From contig OZ020613.1 in assembly GCA_963971575.1 (NCBI GenBank), positions 44,568,239-44,632,238 on the forward strand: 64,000 bases of DNA, read 5' to 3'. Below, one piece after another: positions 1 to 26,377 of this stretch. Every line of letters begins with the position of its first letter. The first letter of the stretch is position 1. A program made the position numbers and the translations under genes. This DNA comes from Liopterus haemorrhoidalis. Taxonomy: Eukaryota > Arthropoda > Insecta > Coleoptera > Dytiscidae. Under the pieces are notes generated by a model, which was given only the letters and a program-made list of their open reading frames with translations, had not been told where the DNA came from and did not search any database.

Positions 1-599
1 CTATCTCAAACGGCACTTATTTCGTCAATTTTGTTAAGTTATGTTATAAACACTTTCCAATTGGCTGTAAGATTTAATTTACCCGCGTAACCCACATCAC
101 CAGCAATCCATTATCCCAGCAATCCTGCTAGTCATCGGATTGTTTAGAAATGCTCGGAACGTTCTGGCAGATCAATCGGATAGATTAAAAATAAGCTAAT
201 ATGTACGGTCCGACTGATTTCACGAACGGATCGGGAGCACTTGGGTTACTCTGACTGACTAAACGTAAACGCCTATTGGTTGCACTTTATAGATTATTTT
301 AGGATTACGTCACAACCGTCAAACATGTATTTAGAAATGGCAGTTGTAGAAGAAGTAATACAATGACGCCTATGGCATTATTTATTAAAACATAAAATTA
401 GACAAATTTTTGGGCACCTGCAGGATTTGAGTGTCGTGGGGACTGCGGGTCAAGATTTTTTTTATCTATTCCCGGCCATATTAAACATAAGCATAAAGTA
501 AATTTTAATAATATGAAAATTAAAAGACGACAGTAATAGATCAAAGAATTTAAGAAAAAAGATTTAGCTGAAACTAAATTAATATAAGCTTTTGATTGT

Positions 600-1010
600 T
601 GTAATCAGGGACGTAGCCAGGATTTCAGCTTGGGGGGGGCAAAAATAATTAAATATTCTAAATTGGTCGGTACGACCCTTAATTACATGGCTTGAATAGA
701 AAATAACTAGAGCCCTGCGCGGATAAGCTTTTCTGTATCCGCATCCGCAGCTTTTGTAAATACTAAATCCGCATCGATCCGCATCCGCAAAAATATCCGC
801 ACAACAGGTTTTGCTGTCAGTTTGGAAAGAAATAACATGTTTCGCCTTATTTGGTAATCGCAGCTCTAAAACACTACTAAAAATTTTTGGATTTGCCAGT
901 TTATATATTACTAACCTAACCTAAGGGACGCCAAAAGTTTTGGGGTCTAGATGCGCTAATAACTTTGAAATCTAGAGAGAGACAACAATTTTGGAGGGTC
1001 TAAGCTTTCT
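600..1010. repeat. Two transposon-end remnants
   Basis: GGGACGTAGCCAGGATTTCAG followed by a G run (606-640) and AGAGCCCTGCGCGGATAAGC with repeated ATCCGCATCCGCA (709-805, hAT-like). Neither opposite end is found. Confidence 0.4.
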
Positions 1011-3470
1011 TTGTCGTAGGGAGCAGGTGGCGTACTGCTCATGAAATACGTGTTGATAGTACTGTCAAGTATCATATTTGTATCAAGTAACATCTCACGT
1101 CAGTTTTACCTTTTACAAGGTGAGAAAAAAGTAATGCAACGTGGCTATATTTATTTAAATATTGAATTTTAAAAAAATCAGAGAAAAGTTACTTGGTAGG
1201 AGGTGCTTTTTGTGAAGTTTGGGACCTAGTAATTCTCTTACGCCATTTCGCGCATACTTAGGCAATGCAACTTTAATTTTTCAAATAGTAACCTGTGTCA
1301 TTTTTCAAATTTTTAGAATCAGCAAGATTTTTTACTTCAGGTAGTATAAAAAAATGGCAGGTTACATAATAAAATTTTCGAGAAAAATGTATATAGGTAA
1401 ATTTTGGTATTTAAATAAAACTTACTAATCAGTTTTATGTAAAAAAAAAAAAAACATTTATTAGATTTAAAAGCCAGAATTAGAGCAGAGGTAGGTAGAA
1501 TTACATCAAAAGTGTACCAGGCAACTTTTGTCGAAAATATTATTTTCTATATTCAATAATAAAAAGAAAGTTATGTTGATTTTTATCTCGATCTCGGTCT
1601 CTCTAATCTCGATCATGGACAGTTGTCTTAATAACAATAACATAGAGTGAGACAGAATGCTGCAAAATATCACATGTGTATACAGACAACCGAAGGTAAC
1701 CGAGGACTGCGTAGTCAGAACACAATCGCATGTTTCTCCAAAAGAAACTGAAGATTTACGCAAATGCCCTCTATGCCCCCCCCCTGGTCCTAATAATTCT
1801 ATTTCAAATATGTTCTTAAAGATACCAGGTACAGTGCCAATTAATTAAATTTACTTAGTTATTTAATTAATCAAAATTCACCATTGATGCATTTAACAAT
1901 ACTGTAGGAAAAAAAATCTGATATTACGGACAAAAAAAAAAAAAAAATACACCACGATGGGTACCTTGAGTAAATCTTGGATACATGGGGCAACTGTTTA
2001 GTAAAACAAAAGCCAATAGACGTTGAGCGACAGGCTCGTGTTGCTTGTCGTTTAACTATGAAAATGATTCTACTCGATGGACTTTAATTATTATGGTAGG
2101 TCCCATACAATGAAATTGTATGTCAGAATTGATTGAGACTTACCGTTATAAACAACATAAGTTCACATTAGTCTTAACCATGCAATTTTTATTTTTAAAT
2201 ATGTTAAATAAATTAATAATTATTTTCATTTCAGTCATAAAATGATAAATGGTTACACTTAATACATATATTCAATTTATAAATTAATATTAGTTATTTA
2301 ATTATAAATGTGAATATATTAAATCTGCTACTTGTGATAAATAATAATGATAAATTCACAAAAATGACTTCAGATGTATTCAGATGTATTTCAGATCTAC
2401 TTTGGAATTTATACACTAAATATAATCAATATAATATCACATATGGTAATATGATTCACTAAATGTTTATAAATAACTCACATAGAAAATTAAACGCCAA
2501 TCTCGCAGATGTAAATAACGGATTTACATGTACTACACAGCCATTTTTTAATAACTACAGATCAAATGATCTATTATTATTTAGTGTATTAATATTTTAT
2601 ATTTGCGACGAATGTTAAAAAACTGAAAAAAATAACACGTATAAATATTATCATTATTACATTTTAAACTTACCGTAAACGTCTTTATATTTCCAATATT
2701 ATTTAATAATATTATTGGGTTTTTCAACAACAATTTTTATTTTTATAAAAAGTATATATTTTTAAATAATACAACTGCATTGAAATAAAATGAATAATGT
2801 ATATACACAAAAATATTTCTACTATGCCTATGCAATTCCTAATAAGTATATTAACTGATTTTAGTAACATTAATTTTTAATTTGTGAGATTACCTGACAT
2901 TAAACAGATCAAGATGGATGACTTACGTGAGTGTGGTCAAAAGTCACCTTACTGATAATACCCAAAGAAGAAGAAGAAGAATAAGAAGAGTTTAAGTGAA
3001 TAGTTAAAATTCTTATTAAAATTAGAGGCCGCCCGATATTAGAAGATACACCATATGATACGCCAAGAACGTGTTTTGGTTTGGACCTAGTTCATTTGCT
3101 AAAATATAGGTGTTTCAAATTGTCACGCGTCTTGCAAGGGTTTTCAAGATTTCATGTTACATATCAAATTATGTACAAATACAAAAACAAAGAAACTAGA
3201 ACTAAAAATTAAAACTAAAGATAATGCCAAATCTATACTTCTAAAACCATTAAAATTACAAGAAAATAGAAATATTCAGTTCAAACAAAACTGACAGCAA
3301 TGATGGGCCAAATAAACTATAACCGAATCACATTCCTAAAATACAGATCTAAATTAATCTGAAAATTATTGACGTACGTTGAAAACAAAACCACATACGT
3401 TTGTGGCATTTGAAACTTGAGGCATATGAGTCAGAAAATGCTTGATCACACTTATCATATTTGAATGGTT
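1011..3470. other. AT-rich sequence, no gene recognised
   Basis: Downstream of gene C. A short (AAG)n tract at 2967-2990. Open frames of 60-85 codons at 1506-1848 on both strands lack any family feature. Bases 1-599 likewise hold nothing I can name. Confidence 0.5.
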
Positions 3471-3474
3471 TCTT

Positions 3475-17656
<14,182 letters not shown>

Positions 17657-17821
17657 TACTTAAACAAAACCCTTCAAAATATTTTCTAATTTACAAATAA
17701 GTTAAATTACTTCTGCCACAAGCTGCTAAATGAAGCTTCCATTATTAATTTCAATATATAGCAGTCCGTGCGGGTTACTGTTAATAATCTAGGCTGCACA
17801 CCTGCAATATAACCGCTTAAA

Positions 17822-18495
17822 TTAATACAATGTTCCGTAACTGCACACCTAACTACCGCGGTCGCGGTTGCGGTAAAGTCGTGGTAAGTTGTGGTTACCC
17901 AGTGGTTACCTGAAAACGCGTTTTAGTTACGGAACGGTAGTCACACATCAGTTGATAAAACAGACAACTGAACTGTCATTTTATGGACATTATAGGTTAT
18001 AGATATTCTCTTACAAACTTATTAATAAAAATATTTGTTTTATTAGTACTTGTTTACAATGGCACATTGTATAAGAACATATATGATTTTTCCCGATATT
18101 ATTTTTTCATCGATCAATATTACTAAATATCAGTTACTTACACTCATTCTTACTGTTTTAGTTATAGACTATAGTAAAATAATATTATAATTTACTACTT
18201 GCACTACAAAGAAACGATTAATTCCCTTTACTTAACTCTCGCCTTATTGTAATTGTTTTGAAATTCCCGCCTTTTGTAGTTTAAATTAGATCTGAAGTTT
18301 GTAGTGGGAGGAAATAACCACACTAACCGCGATATTTCTACGGTTAGTTTGGTTACAAAAAAGTAACCAAAATTTTCAGTAACCGCGTTCCGAAACCTAA
18401 CAATTTTCCTGAAAAGGTTAATGTCGTACACTTTCGGAACGGGAAACTTCAACCGCGGTTACTTTCGTCGAGTAATGGAACATTGTATTAGTGTC
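17822..18495. mobile_element. MITE with TACAATGTTCC ends
   Basis: Left ATTAATACAATGTTCCGTAA pairs with right ..TTACTCGACG reversed, i.e. TAATGGAACATTGTATTAG. Internal GGTTAC, ACCGCGG and TTACGGAACG motifs also repeat in both orientations. About 670 bp, no transposase; perhaps PIF/Harbinger-like. It sits just upstream of gene C's shared 5' region. Confidence 0.65.
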
Positions 18496-19556
18496 TGGAA
18501 AACTTTATTCGTGGTTTGTTTAAATTATGGTTTATAAGAGATAAAATGATAAAAATGGCAAAATAGAACAAACTACGCCTCAAAGAAAAAGAGCACCCAT
18601 AATTTTGATTAATAATTAATAATTAACAGTGTCGTCATTTATCATGACCAATTTTTCGGTGGCATCCCTTTTGGGCACTATTTTACAACTGCAAACCCAA
18701 GATTATTAAAGTAAAGGAGTCTGTGTCAAATGTACTAAAACTGATAAGGGAAGTGTTCCCAACTTCGAAAAAATAAAAAAATATGTGAAAAGTAGAAGCC
18801 GTGTTTATTGGATAACATTTCTAAAATCCGTAAATTAATTTAACTTATTCATGTAATATTTAATTCATTTTGAAGTATTTTGTAAACAATTTAATAAAGA
18901 ACATTAATTAGAAACTAAATTACATCAATACATATGGTTTATTCATATATAATATTAATTTAGACCTTATTATTAAAACTTAGAACTACTAGTAAATTTC
19001 GATACATATGTCATTTATTGTTTAACCTTTAATAAACATATGTACATATTTTAAATAATTCATGTAAGTAGCTATTATAATGTTATAAATGACATTTAAA
19101 CTATTTATTATTAAAAAATGTTGGTTTTGACTACTGAGGGAAACTTTTTAAATATTTTTCTGTATTCCAGATTATTTTTGCGAAGTTTTTCAAAACCGTT
19201 GCTTACAATGAATCTTGATATAAGATGGTCAAATGTAATAAAAAATGAGGAACAAAGAAACACTGTCCGATGTAACACTATAAGGCCTGGATATCAGAAC
19301 GAGAAAATACGTGCTGGGCACAGTGAAAATGGTTTTCTTGCTGCGACTTACAATATTTGTAGTGCTACTGCGACCGGATTCAAATGGAAAGACATAATAA
19401 AAGTTGTAGTTAACTAAATTAATTTTAATAATTAAATAATAAATGACAGTGCAATAAACTAGTGAAAAAGATACAGGTCTGGTGATCCTGCTATCCAAAC
19501 AGCATTCTTTTTATATATAAATATGCATAGCTAAAGTGTATCTTGGCCAAATCACT
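18496..19556. other. AT-rich spacer between genes C and A, no gene
   Basis: A 99-codon plus frame (19118-19417) and an opposite 89-codon frame show no motif. The region 19883-20610 is similar. Confidence 0.4.
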
Positions 19557-19882
19557 AGGCGTTTACTTAAAACTCTACCGGTGGATATGGTACATCGGCC
19601 AATCTTTACTATACCCCACTGAACATAACCTTATGTGCTGCCTCTATACAGAAGGCTTAAATAATCCTTAAAAAGCTTAGGTTAGGCTAGGCTTTAGCCA
19701 GAATACTAGTTATGTTAGAATAGTTTAGCTAGAATAAGGTTATATTGAGTGGGGTATAGTAAATCTTCCCCAGTAAATCTATCGGTCGGTAAACAGCTAC
19801 ATGCTTATACACGTTCACCGAACTTGTTTTCGAACGCAGTTGATGTTCCCGGTATCTGCCGGTAGAGTTTTCGTAAACGCCT
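19557..19882. mobile_element. MITE host to a second MITE
   Basis: Ends AGGCGTTTACTTAAAACTCT and complement with GTAAACGCCT. The sequence CTCTACCGG follows at both ends. Confidence 0.75.
19607..19761. mobile_element. Nested 155-bp MITE with 6-bp TSD
   Basis: Ends TACTATACCCCACTGAACAT and complement, direct repeat AATCTT at 19601-19606 and 19762-19767. Confidence 0.82.
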
Positions 19883-20951
19883 TATTGCAATTCTAAGCTT
19901 ACCTTAATTTGGCAGGTTAACGGCGTATTTTTATTTTAAATTATTAAATAAACATTGTCATGACATGCCGTCACAAAAATTCGCATACCAATGTGTTAAA
20001 CTATATATATTGTAATAAATACTTAAATTTATGCAGTGACAATATTCAACCGGTACGAGCATATCAGTTCTTAAAATATTGAAATACTTTCATACTGGTT
20101 GTTAAAATGAATAGTAGGATAACAGGTGCAGAAAAAGATTTCACTTAGTTTCTACTTTTGGCAAATGACCACATCAACAATTTTTAAAAATCAACAAATT
20201 GTATGATAATTATTAAAATAATTAGGGCTACAACTACAGTTATTTTTTTTTTCTCGTCAGATTTATATATTTTGTGAAGATTAATGTAAGAAAAAGTTAA
20301 TGTTTTTTTAGAATAATAAAGTATATTGATTATTATTTATGAATGTTTTATTTCAAGGGAAGCGAAAATTAAGAGCTATGTTAGCCGTAGACCTAAATAT
20401 TTTGAGAATATGAAAAATTCCAAATTTTAACATAGTTTTGAAAAGATTTGATTACTTTTTGAATATTTCTAATCGTATCAAGAATTTTGTATTCTGTTTA
20501 TTTAGGTAATTTCAATCAAATTTCTGATTGCGGTTATATGAGTAATGGTTTTCCACAAATAATTGATTACAAAAATAATCATTATTTAACAGTTCTGGTT
20601 AAATATAATTTATATGGAGACTATAATTTATATGGAGTCCGGCCCTGGCCAACGTAGAAAAATTGTGTAAATATTGCTCCGTAACAAAATCTAACATTTT
20701 AGACAGTTACGAGCTGCATATTAAAAGTTTTTTTTAGTTGTGAAATAAAGGGAACGAAAATATTTAAACTGTAAGTAAATTATGCTCAGGTACTAACTAA
20801 TAAATATTGTTGAATAAAGTCTAAAGCCGAAAGATAGGTTAAGATTCTCCGAAGAGTCGATCTGGAAGGTTATCCTTGCGCATGAGCGGCTGACAAAAAT
20901 ACACAGAACCGTACTGGCCCAAAAAACACTCGTCATAAATTGATAAAGGTA

Positions 20952-21737
20952 ATGAGTAGTAGATATCGTTCGGACAGCGAAAGTTCTTCAGCCGGAGAAA
21001 ATAATAGAAGAAGGAAAAGAGAAGAGGAAGAAGGAGAAGCATTTAGAAAAAGTAAAAAAGTAATAAGATCACCCCAAAAATTGCTTAAAAACCCGAAACA
21101 AGAAACTATTGAGATGGATCAACTAACAATGATGATGAAAGATATGATGATCGAAATAAAAGCCATTAGAAAGGATCAGAAGGAATATCAAGATGAAATA
21201 AAAATATTAAAGAATGAAAATGAAATCTTAAAGAACAAGATACAAATATTAGAGTATAGAACAGAAAGAATGGAAAAAGAGTCAAAGAAAATGAATCTAA
21301 CTATTAGAGGGCTGAACGTACAAGATAATCCGGAGGAAGAAGTAAAGGAGTTTATTAATAAGAATCTAGGAGTAGATGTGGAAATAACAGAGGTAATAAA
21401 TATCAAAATGAATGAAGGTAAACAACCCTTATCAATCATAAAAATAGCAAATTTCAAACAAAAGCAAGAAATTCTGAAACAGAAGAGCAAATTAAAAGGT
21501 ACAAAAATATATATAGATACGGAATTAACAGTAAAAGAAGCAGAAACACAGAAACAATTAAGACAAATAGCTAAGGAAGAAAGAGAAAAAGGACATATAG
21601 CAACAGTTGGATACCAAAAAATCAGAATAAATGGAGAATGGAAAAAGTGGACCCAAGAAGGAGTACTCGTGCCAATGGTCATAACGAACAATAAAAATGA
21701 AAGGGATCCAGGATATTCAAAAAACGGGGAAATCTAA
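20952..21737 (+). CDS. LINE ORF1 protein (coiled coil plus RRM-like region)
   Basis: About 261 residues from ATG 20952; the frame opens slightly upstream at a TTG, which I do not take as the start. A Ser/Glu/Arg/Lys-rich N terminus is followed by a long coiled coil (about residues 60-118, heptads such as EIKILKNENEILKNKIQILE), then MNLTIRGLN, which begins an RRM-like domain as in L1-type ORF1p, and a basic C-terminal part (REKGHIATVGYQKIRINGEW). By analogy it binds LINE RNA as a trimeric chaperone. ORF2 starts 29 nt after its stop in another frame, so translation of ORF2 must use reinitiation or a similar route (inference). Confidence 0.8.
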   Translation: MSSRYRSDSESSSAGENNRRRKREEEEGEAFRKSKKVIRSPQKLLKNPKQETIEMDQLTMMMKDMMIEIKAIRKDQKEYQDEIKILKNENEILKNKIQILEYRTERMEKESKKMNLTIRGLNVQDNPEEEVKEFINKNLGVDVEITEVINIKMNEGKQPLSIIKIANFKQKQEILKQKSKLKGTKIYIDTELTVKEAETQKQLRQIAKEEREKGHIATVGYQKIRINGEWKKWTQEGVLVPMVITNNKNERDPGYSKNGEI

Positions 21738-21766
21738 ACGAACGACAGATAGTAAAGAATAGAGGA

Positions 21767-24700
21767 ATGACCGAGCAAAGTCTAACGGACATGAATAAGG
21801 AAAACTACAACGAAAAACAAAAAGCAATAAGAAATCACTACAGTAAAATAAAAAGCACATTAAAAGTAGGTACATGGAATGTACGGGGGACGTACGAAGA
21901 AGGACTATTGAAAGAACTAACCCGAGAAATAAAAAACTATGAGTTTGAAATAATGGCCTTACAAGAAACAAAACAGTTAGGAAAGGAAATAGTAGAATTG
22001 GAAGACTATATTTTTTTCAATAGCGGAGGACAAAACAGAAGATTAGGAACAGGATTTATCATAAACAAAAAACTTAAAGCGGCTATCATTGATTATCAAC
22101 CGATATCGGAGAGGATGTGCTACGTAAGATTAAATGGGAAATATCAAAAAATAACTTTTATCAATGTACATGCTCCAATAGAGGACGCAGATATAGAATT
22201 AAAGGAAGATTTCTACAACTTGTTGGATAGAGTATATAGCGCCCTGCCAAGATATGATTTAAAAATAATTCTAGGAGACTTAAATGCAAAAATAGGAAGA
22301 GAGGAAACATTTCGACCAACAATAGGTAAATATAGTTTACATGAAATATCAAACGAGAATGGACAACTAATAATCGACTTTGCAAAAGAGAAAAATATGA
22401 TAATAAAGAGTACGTACTTACAAAGGAAAGAGATACATAAAGGGACATGGGTATCTCCCGACGGATCTTACGTAAATCAAATAGACCATGTGATAATCGA
22501 CAAAGATCAAGAAAAATGCATAACAAATGTAAAAAGTTACAGAGGACCAAACTTAGATTCAGACCACTTTGTAGTAGGAATCAAACTTAAACAGATAATC
22601 CCACATGAAAGAAATAGAAGAAAAGAGAATCAAGCAAACAATAGAATATGGAGATTAACAACAGAAGAAGAAAAAACGGAATACATAAAGAACTTAACGG
22701 ACAATTTAGGAAAAATACAAGGTACAGAAGATATTGAAAAATTATGGCTGCACATTAGAAAAGGCGTAGAACAAGGGGCTAGGGAAAGTATACGTCATAA
22801 ACCAGACAAAAAGACTGAATGGTGGGATGAAGAATGCGAGATAGAAATAAACAAGAAAAATGACCTCAGACTGAAAATGCTAGGAACAAAAACAGGAAAA
22901 ACAAAGGAAGACTACAATAAACAAAGAGTAAAATGTAAGAAAATTATCAGAAAAAAGAAAAGGATATTCCACGAAAATATTATAAAAGACATTGAAGAGA
23001 AGTACCAAAATAGGGAAATTAGAAACATGTATCAAGGATTAAAAAAAGAGAGAGTAGGGTTCCAGACAAAAAACATATTTATGAAGAACAAACAAGGGCA
23101 GTTAGTAGGGAAGGAAGAAGAAATAATAGAGCTATGGAGCGACCACTTTAAAGAATTGCTAAACGAAACAACAGAAGAAGCTGAAGAAGAAATAGAGGAA
23201 GAAGGGTACGAATTAGATAACCAAGTAACAGAGGAGCCTCCAACCCTACTAGAAATTGAGACAATAATCAAAAAATTAAAAAATAACAAAAGTCCAGGAA
23301 GCGACCAATTAACAGCTGAATTGTTTAAACAAGGAGGCGAAATAATAGTAAAATTGATCCACAGACTAATAGAAGAAATATGGGTGCAGGAGAAGATGCC
23401 GCAAGAATGGAACGAAGCAATCCTAATACCGATTTTCAAAAAGGGTGACAAGACCAACTGCCAAAACTATAGAGGCATTGCGCTTCTAAATATAGCGTAT
23501 AAAGTATTAGCAACGTCCTTAAAGAACAGGTTAACAACTTTGATTGAAAAAGAACTTGGAGAATATCAATGCGGATTTAGGAGAGGAAGAGCAGTAACGG
23601 ATCAAATATTTACACTACGAGAAATTCAGGCAGAGAGTTACCAGTACAAAAAAGAAACACATATACTTTTCGTTGATTTTAAGCAAGCATACGACAGAGT
23701 GAAAAGAAAAGAACTATACAAAGCGTTAAAAGAACTAGGAATAAGAGGAAAACTGCTCAATTTAATAAAACTAACACTCGAACAAACAAATAACAGAGTG
23801 AGAGTAAATGGAATTGCATCAGAGAAATTTGAAGTGCACGAAGGCTTAAGACAGGGAGACCCGCTGTCATCACTATTATTTTGCGCTGCATTAGAATCCG
23901 TAATAAGAAAGGCAAATATAAATAGATCCGGATTGCTGTATCATAAACGTCATCAGTGCCTGGCGTTTGCAGACGACATCGCTATACTTTCAAGAACGAG
24001 GCACGAACTACAAAATACAACTAAGAGACTGAGCGAAGCAGCTGCGAAAATAGGACTTATAATAAATGAGAATAAAAGCAAGTATATGCAATGGACAGAA
24101 AGCGAAGTGGGTAAGAATTTGGAAATAACAATGACAGGAAAAAAATACACGTTTGAGGAAGTGGATCATTTTGTATACCTAGGAGTAGAATTCTATAGAA
24201 AACCGGACAGCTTGATGGAAATACAAAGAAGGATTATGTCAGCAAATCGTAGCCTATTTGGTTTGAGAAAATTTTTGTATAACAAAAATTTATCCAAAAG
24301 ATTAAAAATTAGAATCTATAAAACAATAATAAGACCGATAGTTGTGTACGGAAGTGAGATATGGACGCTGAATACAAAGGAACTAACAAGGATAAAAGTG
24401 TGGGAAAGGAAGGTCCTAAGAAAAATATTCGGAGGAAAAATGACTCAAAACGGATGGGAAAGACGAACAAATAGAGAATTACAAGAGTTATACAAGGAGC
24501 CGAACATAGTAGGAGTAGTGAAAAGTAACAGACTTAGATGGATGGGGCACATAATGCGAATGGACAGTAATAGAACACCAAGGAAGATATTAGAAAGTAC
24601 CATAGGAGGCAAAATGAGACAAGGTAGGCCAAGGACGAGATGGAAGGTAGAAGTTTTAAAGGACATAAATGAATGCAACATCAGCAACTGGAAGGAGAAG

Positions 24701-24769
24701 ACAAAGGATAAAAAAGGATGGAGGAAAATTGTAAACCAAGCCATGGGCCAACTGGGCCTGCAGAGCTAA
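21767..24769 (+). CDS. LINE ORF2: AP-like endonuclease and reverse transcriptase
   Basis: 1000 residues, uninterrupted. The N-terminal EEP endonuclease shows GTWNVRG (35-41), LQETK (65-69), GDLNAKIG (about 169) and SDHF (about 264), which carry the Asn, Glu, Asp and His catalytic positions of the family. The reverse transcriptase has KSPGSDQL, NYRGIALLN, GFRRGRAVTDQIF, VDFKQAYDRV, LRQGDPLS and the catalytic FADD at about 734-737, then VYLGVEF. The C-terminal tail (RLRWMGHIMRM.., GRPRTRW) is typical of RTE-like insect elements annotated as craniofacial development protein 2-like or endonuclease-reverse transcriptase. All key residues I can see are present, so the protein may be active. Clade assignment (RTE versus another) needs a tree. 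Confidence 0.92.
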   Translation: MTEQSLTDMNKENYNEKQKAIRNHYSKIKSTLKVGTWNVRGTYEEGLLKELTREIKNYEFEIMALQETKQLGKEIVELEDYIFFNSGGQNRRLGTGFIINKKLKAAIIDYQPISERMCYVRLNGKYQKITFINVHAPIEDADIELKEDFYNLLDRVYSALPRYDLKIILGDLNAKIGREETFRPTIGKYSLHEISNENGQLIIDFAKEKNMIIKSTYLQRKEIHKGTWVSPDGSYVNQIDHVIIDKDQEKCITNVKSYRGPNLDSDHFVVGIKLKQIIPHERNRRKENQANNRIWRLTTEEEKTEYIKNLTDNLGKIQGTEDIEKLWLHIRKGVEQGARESIRHKPDKKTEWWDEECEIEINKKNDLRLKMLGTKTGKTKEDYNKQRVKCKKIIRKKKRIFHENIIKDIEEKYQNREIRNMYQGLKKERVGFQTKNIFMKNKQGQLVGKEEEIIELWSDHFKELLNETTEEAEEEIEEEGYELDNQVTEEPPTLLEIETIIKKLKNNKSPGSDQLTAELFKQGGEIIVKLIHRLIEEIWVQEKMPQEWNEAILIPIFKKGDKTNCQNYRGIALLNIAYKVLATSLKNRLTTLIEKELGEYQCGFRRGRAVTDQIFTLREIQAESYQYKKETHILFVDFKQAYDRVKRKELYKALKELGIRGKLLNLIKLTLEQTNNRVRVNGIASEKFEVHEGLRQGDPLSSLLFCAALESVIRKANINRSGLLYHKRHQCLAFADDIAILSRTRHELQNTTKRLSEAAAKIGLIINENKSKYMQWTESEVGKNLEITMTGKKYTFEEVDHFVYLGVEFYRKPDSLMEIQRRIMSANRSLFGLRKFLYNKNLSKRLKIRIYKTIIRPIVVYGSEIWTLNTKELTRIKVWERKVLRKIFGGKMTQNGWERRTNRELQELYKEPNIVGVVKSNRLRWMGHIMRMDSNRTPRKILESTIGGKMRQGRPRTRWKVEVLKDINECNISNWKEKTKDKKGWRKIVNQAMGQLGLQS

Positions 24770-24792
24770 ATTATATATATATGGAGACTATA

Positions 24793-25774
24793 GTTGTCTC
24801 ACTATCCTCTTTTTCAAGTCGCTGTATGTATGTTATTTTAAATATAATGGATTTACATATTTCCTAATTTCCTTTTTATAATTAATATCATTCAGGTACA
24901 TCCAATCCGCAGTTGTACAGTTTCTAGTTCCAATATAAAACAAATTTAATCACTTAAAGGCCTTTACCCGCGGACCAGAGTTTCAAAATCACTGATTACA
25001 AATTCATTGCAAAAATGTATAAAAATAAATCAGTTAAAGAGTTAAATGTTCTAAATTTCCATGCATATCTTGTAGACCAGGTTATCGTAGGTAAAATTAT
25101 ATTCTACTGATATATCAGATTTAAAAATATCAGTTATTATGTAAGGCGTTTTTTTAATTAAATGTGTTTAATATTCGAGATATTTGTTTCGAATTATTAT
25201 TGGCGTATTTATTCTTGGCCTCTAACACTTTTGAACTCCTTCAGTTTAATGTTTTTCTTAAACTATATTAATAATATATATATTTGTTTTCTCTCCAATT
25301 CTAAGTATTATTCGCTTTACAATAATAGAAACGTATTTCATGGATCAATATGTTCTTACTTATATGCTCAATTAAAGTATTTAATTATAAAACAGATTTT
25401 AATTTGTAGTGCGCGCTATTTTGCGTGCATTACGACAATATTACAAAAAAAAAGTGGAAAAACATTTCACTTTTATCTAGTGGTAACATTGTAGAGGCAA
25501 AATCTGTAGAACTAAAATTTATTATTTGAAGGCAATCGTTAAAAATATAGTAGTACTACTGTAGGAAATATAATGATGTTATATGTGTTATAAGAGTACT
25601 ATATTGGAATTTTATGGAACAAAACTTATGATAAAATCAATAATTTCATCATTGTTATCGTGTAATAGGGATAACTTCTAGTAACTAGTAACTTCTCATT
25701 ACAGTTGGCAAAATTTCAGTGTTCCCAACTTAATTTCTTTTTTTTTTTTTCGGACCGGTGACCCAAGCCCAATA
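24793..25774. other. AT-rich spacer, no gene
   Basis: A 110-codon frame (25162-25494) has biased, hydrophobic AT-driven composition and no homologue that I know; not called. Confidence 0.4.
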
Positions 25775-26353
25775 AAATGTTATACTTTGAACTTAAAACA
25801 TTTATTTGAATACTTAATATCTACACATATCTCAAGAAATTTTATAGAAAGAGAACTTGTAATTTATTCTACACAAGAAAACTGTCCAATATTTGCAAAC
25901 TAACACAGTTATGGAACACTCCCATGAAATAACAAGGGGTTTTAATTATATTAACAATAATTTACACAACATTAAACGATTTTCTTGCACATGTGAGACA
26001 GGGAAAATGAAAAATTCAACGTTAAAAACTAGTTTAAAATCATCTGAACAGTATAAATTTCCTTCAATAGAAACAAAATTTTAGAATCACTGATTATCTT
26101 TCAATCTAATATTCGAAGATGTTCTTCCTGTGATTGACTACCATACACACAACAAGGAGTATTTAATCTTTTTTTCTTAAATTTATCACTTTATTCGCTG
26201 TAAAAATGGAGTGAGAATGGACAGAAACAATAAAACACATGGTGAATTATACGTAAACAATGACAGTAACCATTTTCGAAGTGTTCGCTTTTTTGCCGCT
26301 AGAGGGATAAGTTGAGTCACCAATACTGCAAACTCACCTTCGAACGCACTATA
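25775..26353. repeat. Truncated single-arm copy of the 50.9-kb palindrome plus MITE end
   Basis: From AATAAAATGTTATACTTTG to GTTGAGTCACCA it matches 51208-51768 nearly base for base, including the frame with FSCTCETGKMKN. It then passes directly into TACTGCAAACTCACC and GAACGCACTATA, the right end of the TAGTGCG MITE. The other arm and all SWIM sequence are absent. Confidence 0.85.
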
Positions 26354-26377
26354 GACAATTCAGCCATATTTGCCTTA

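Larger units (their letters stand above)
20626..24777 (+). mobile_element. Full-length-looking LINE (RTE/L1-like, two intact ORFs)
   Basis: Carries an ORF1 and an endonuclease-reverse transcriptase ORF2, both uninterrupted, and is flanked by a perfect 15-bp direct repeat (TATATGGAGACTATA at 20611-20625 and 24778-24792), the target-site duplication expected of target-primed reverse transcription. The 3' end is a short TA-rich tail directly after the ORF2 stop. Intact ORFs plus a perfect duplication suggest a recent insertion. The exact 5' end is taken from the duplication. It sits between the divergent genes C and A. Confidence 0.85.

Noticed and set aside
21188..24744. Minus-strand frames inside the LINE
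   Set aside because: They are antisense shadows of ORF1 and ORF2, with hydrophobic Ser/Phe/Leu composition caused by the A-rich sense strand.
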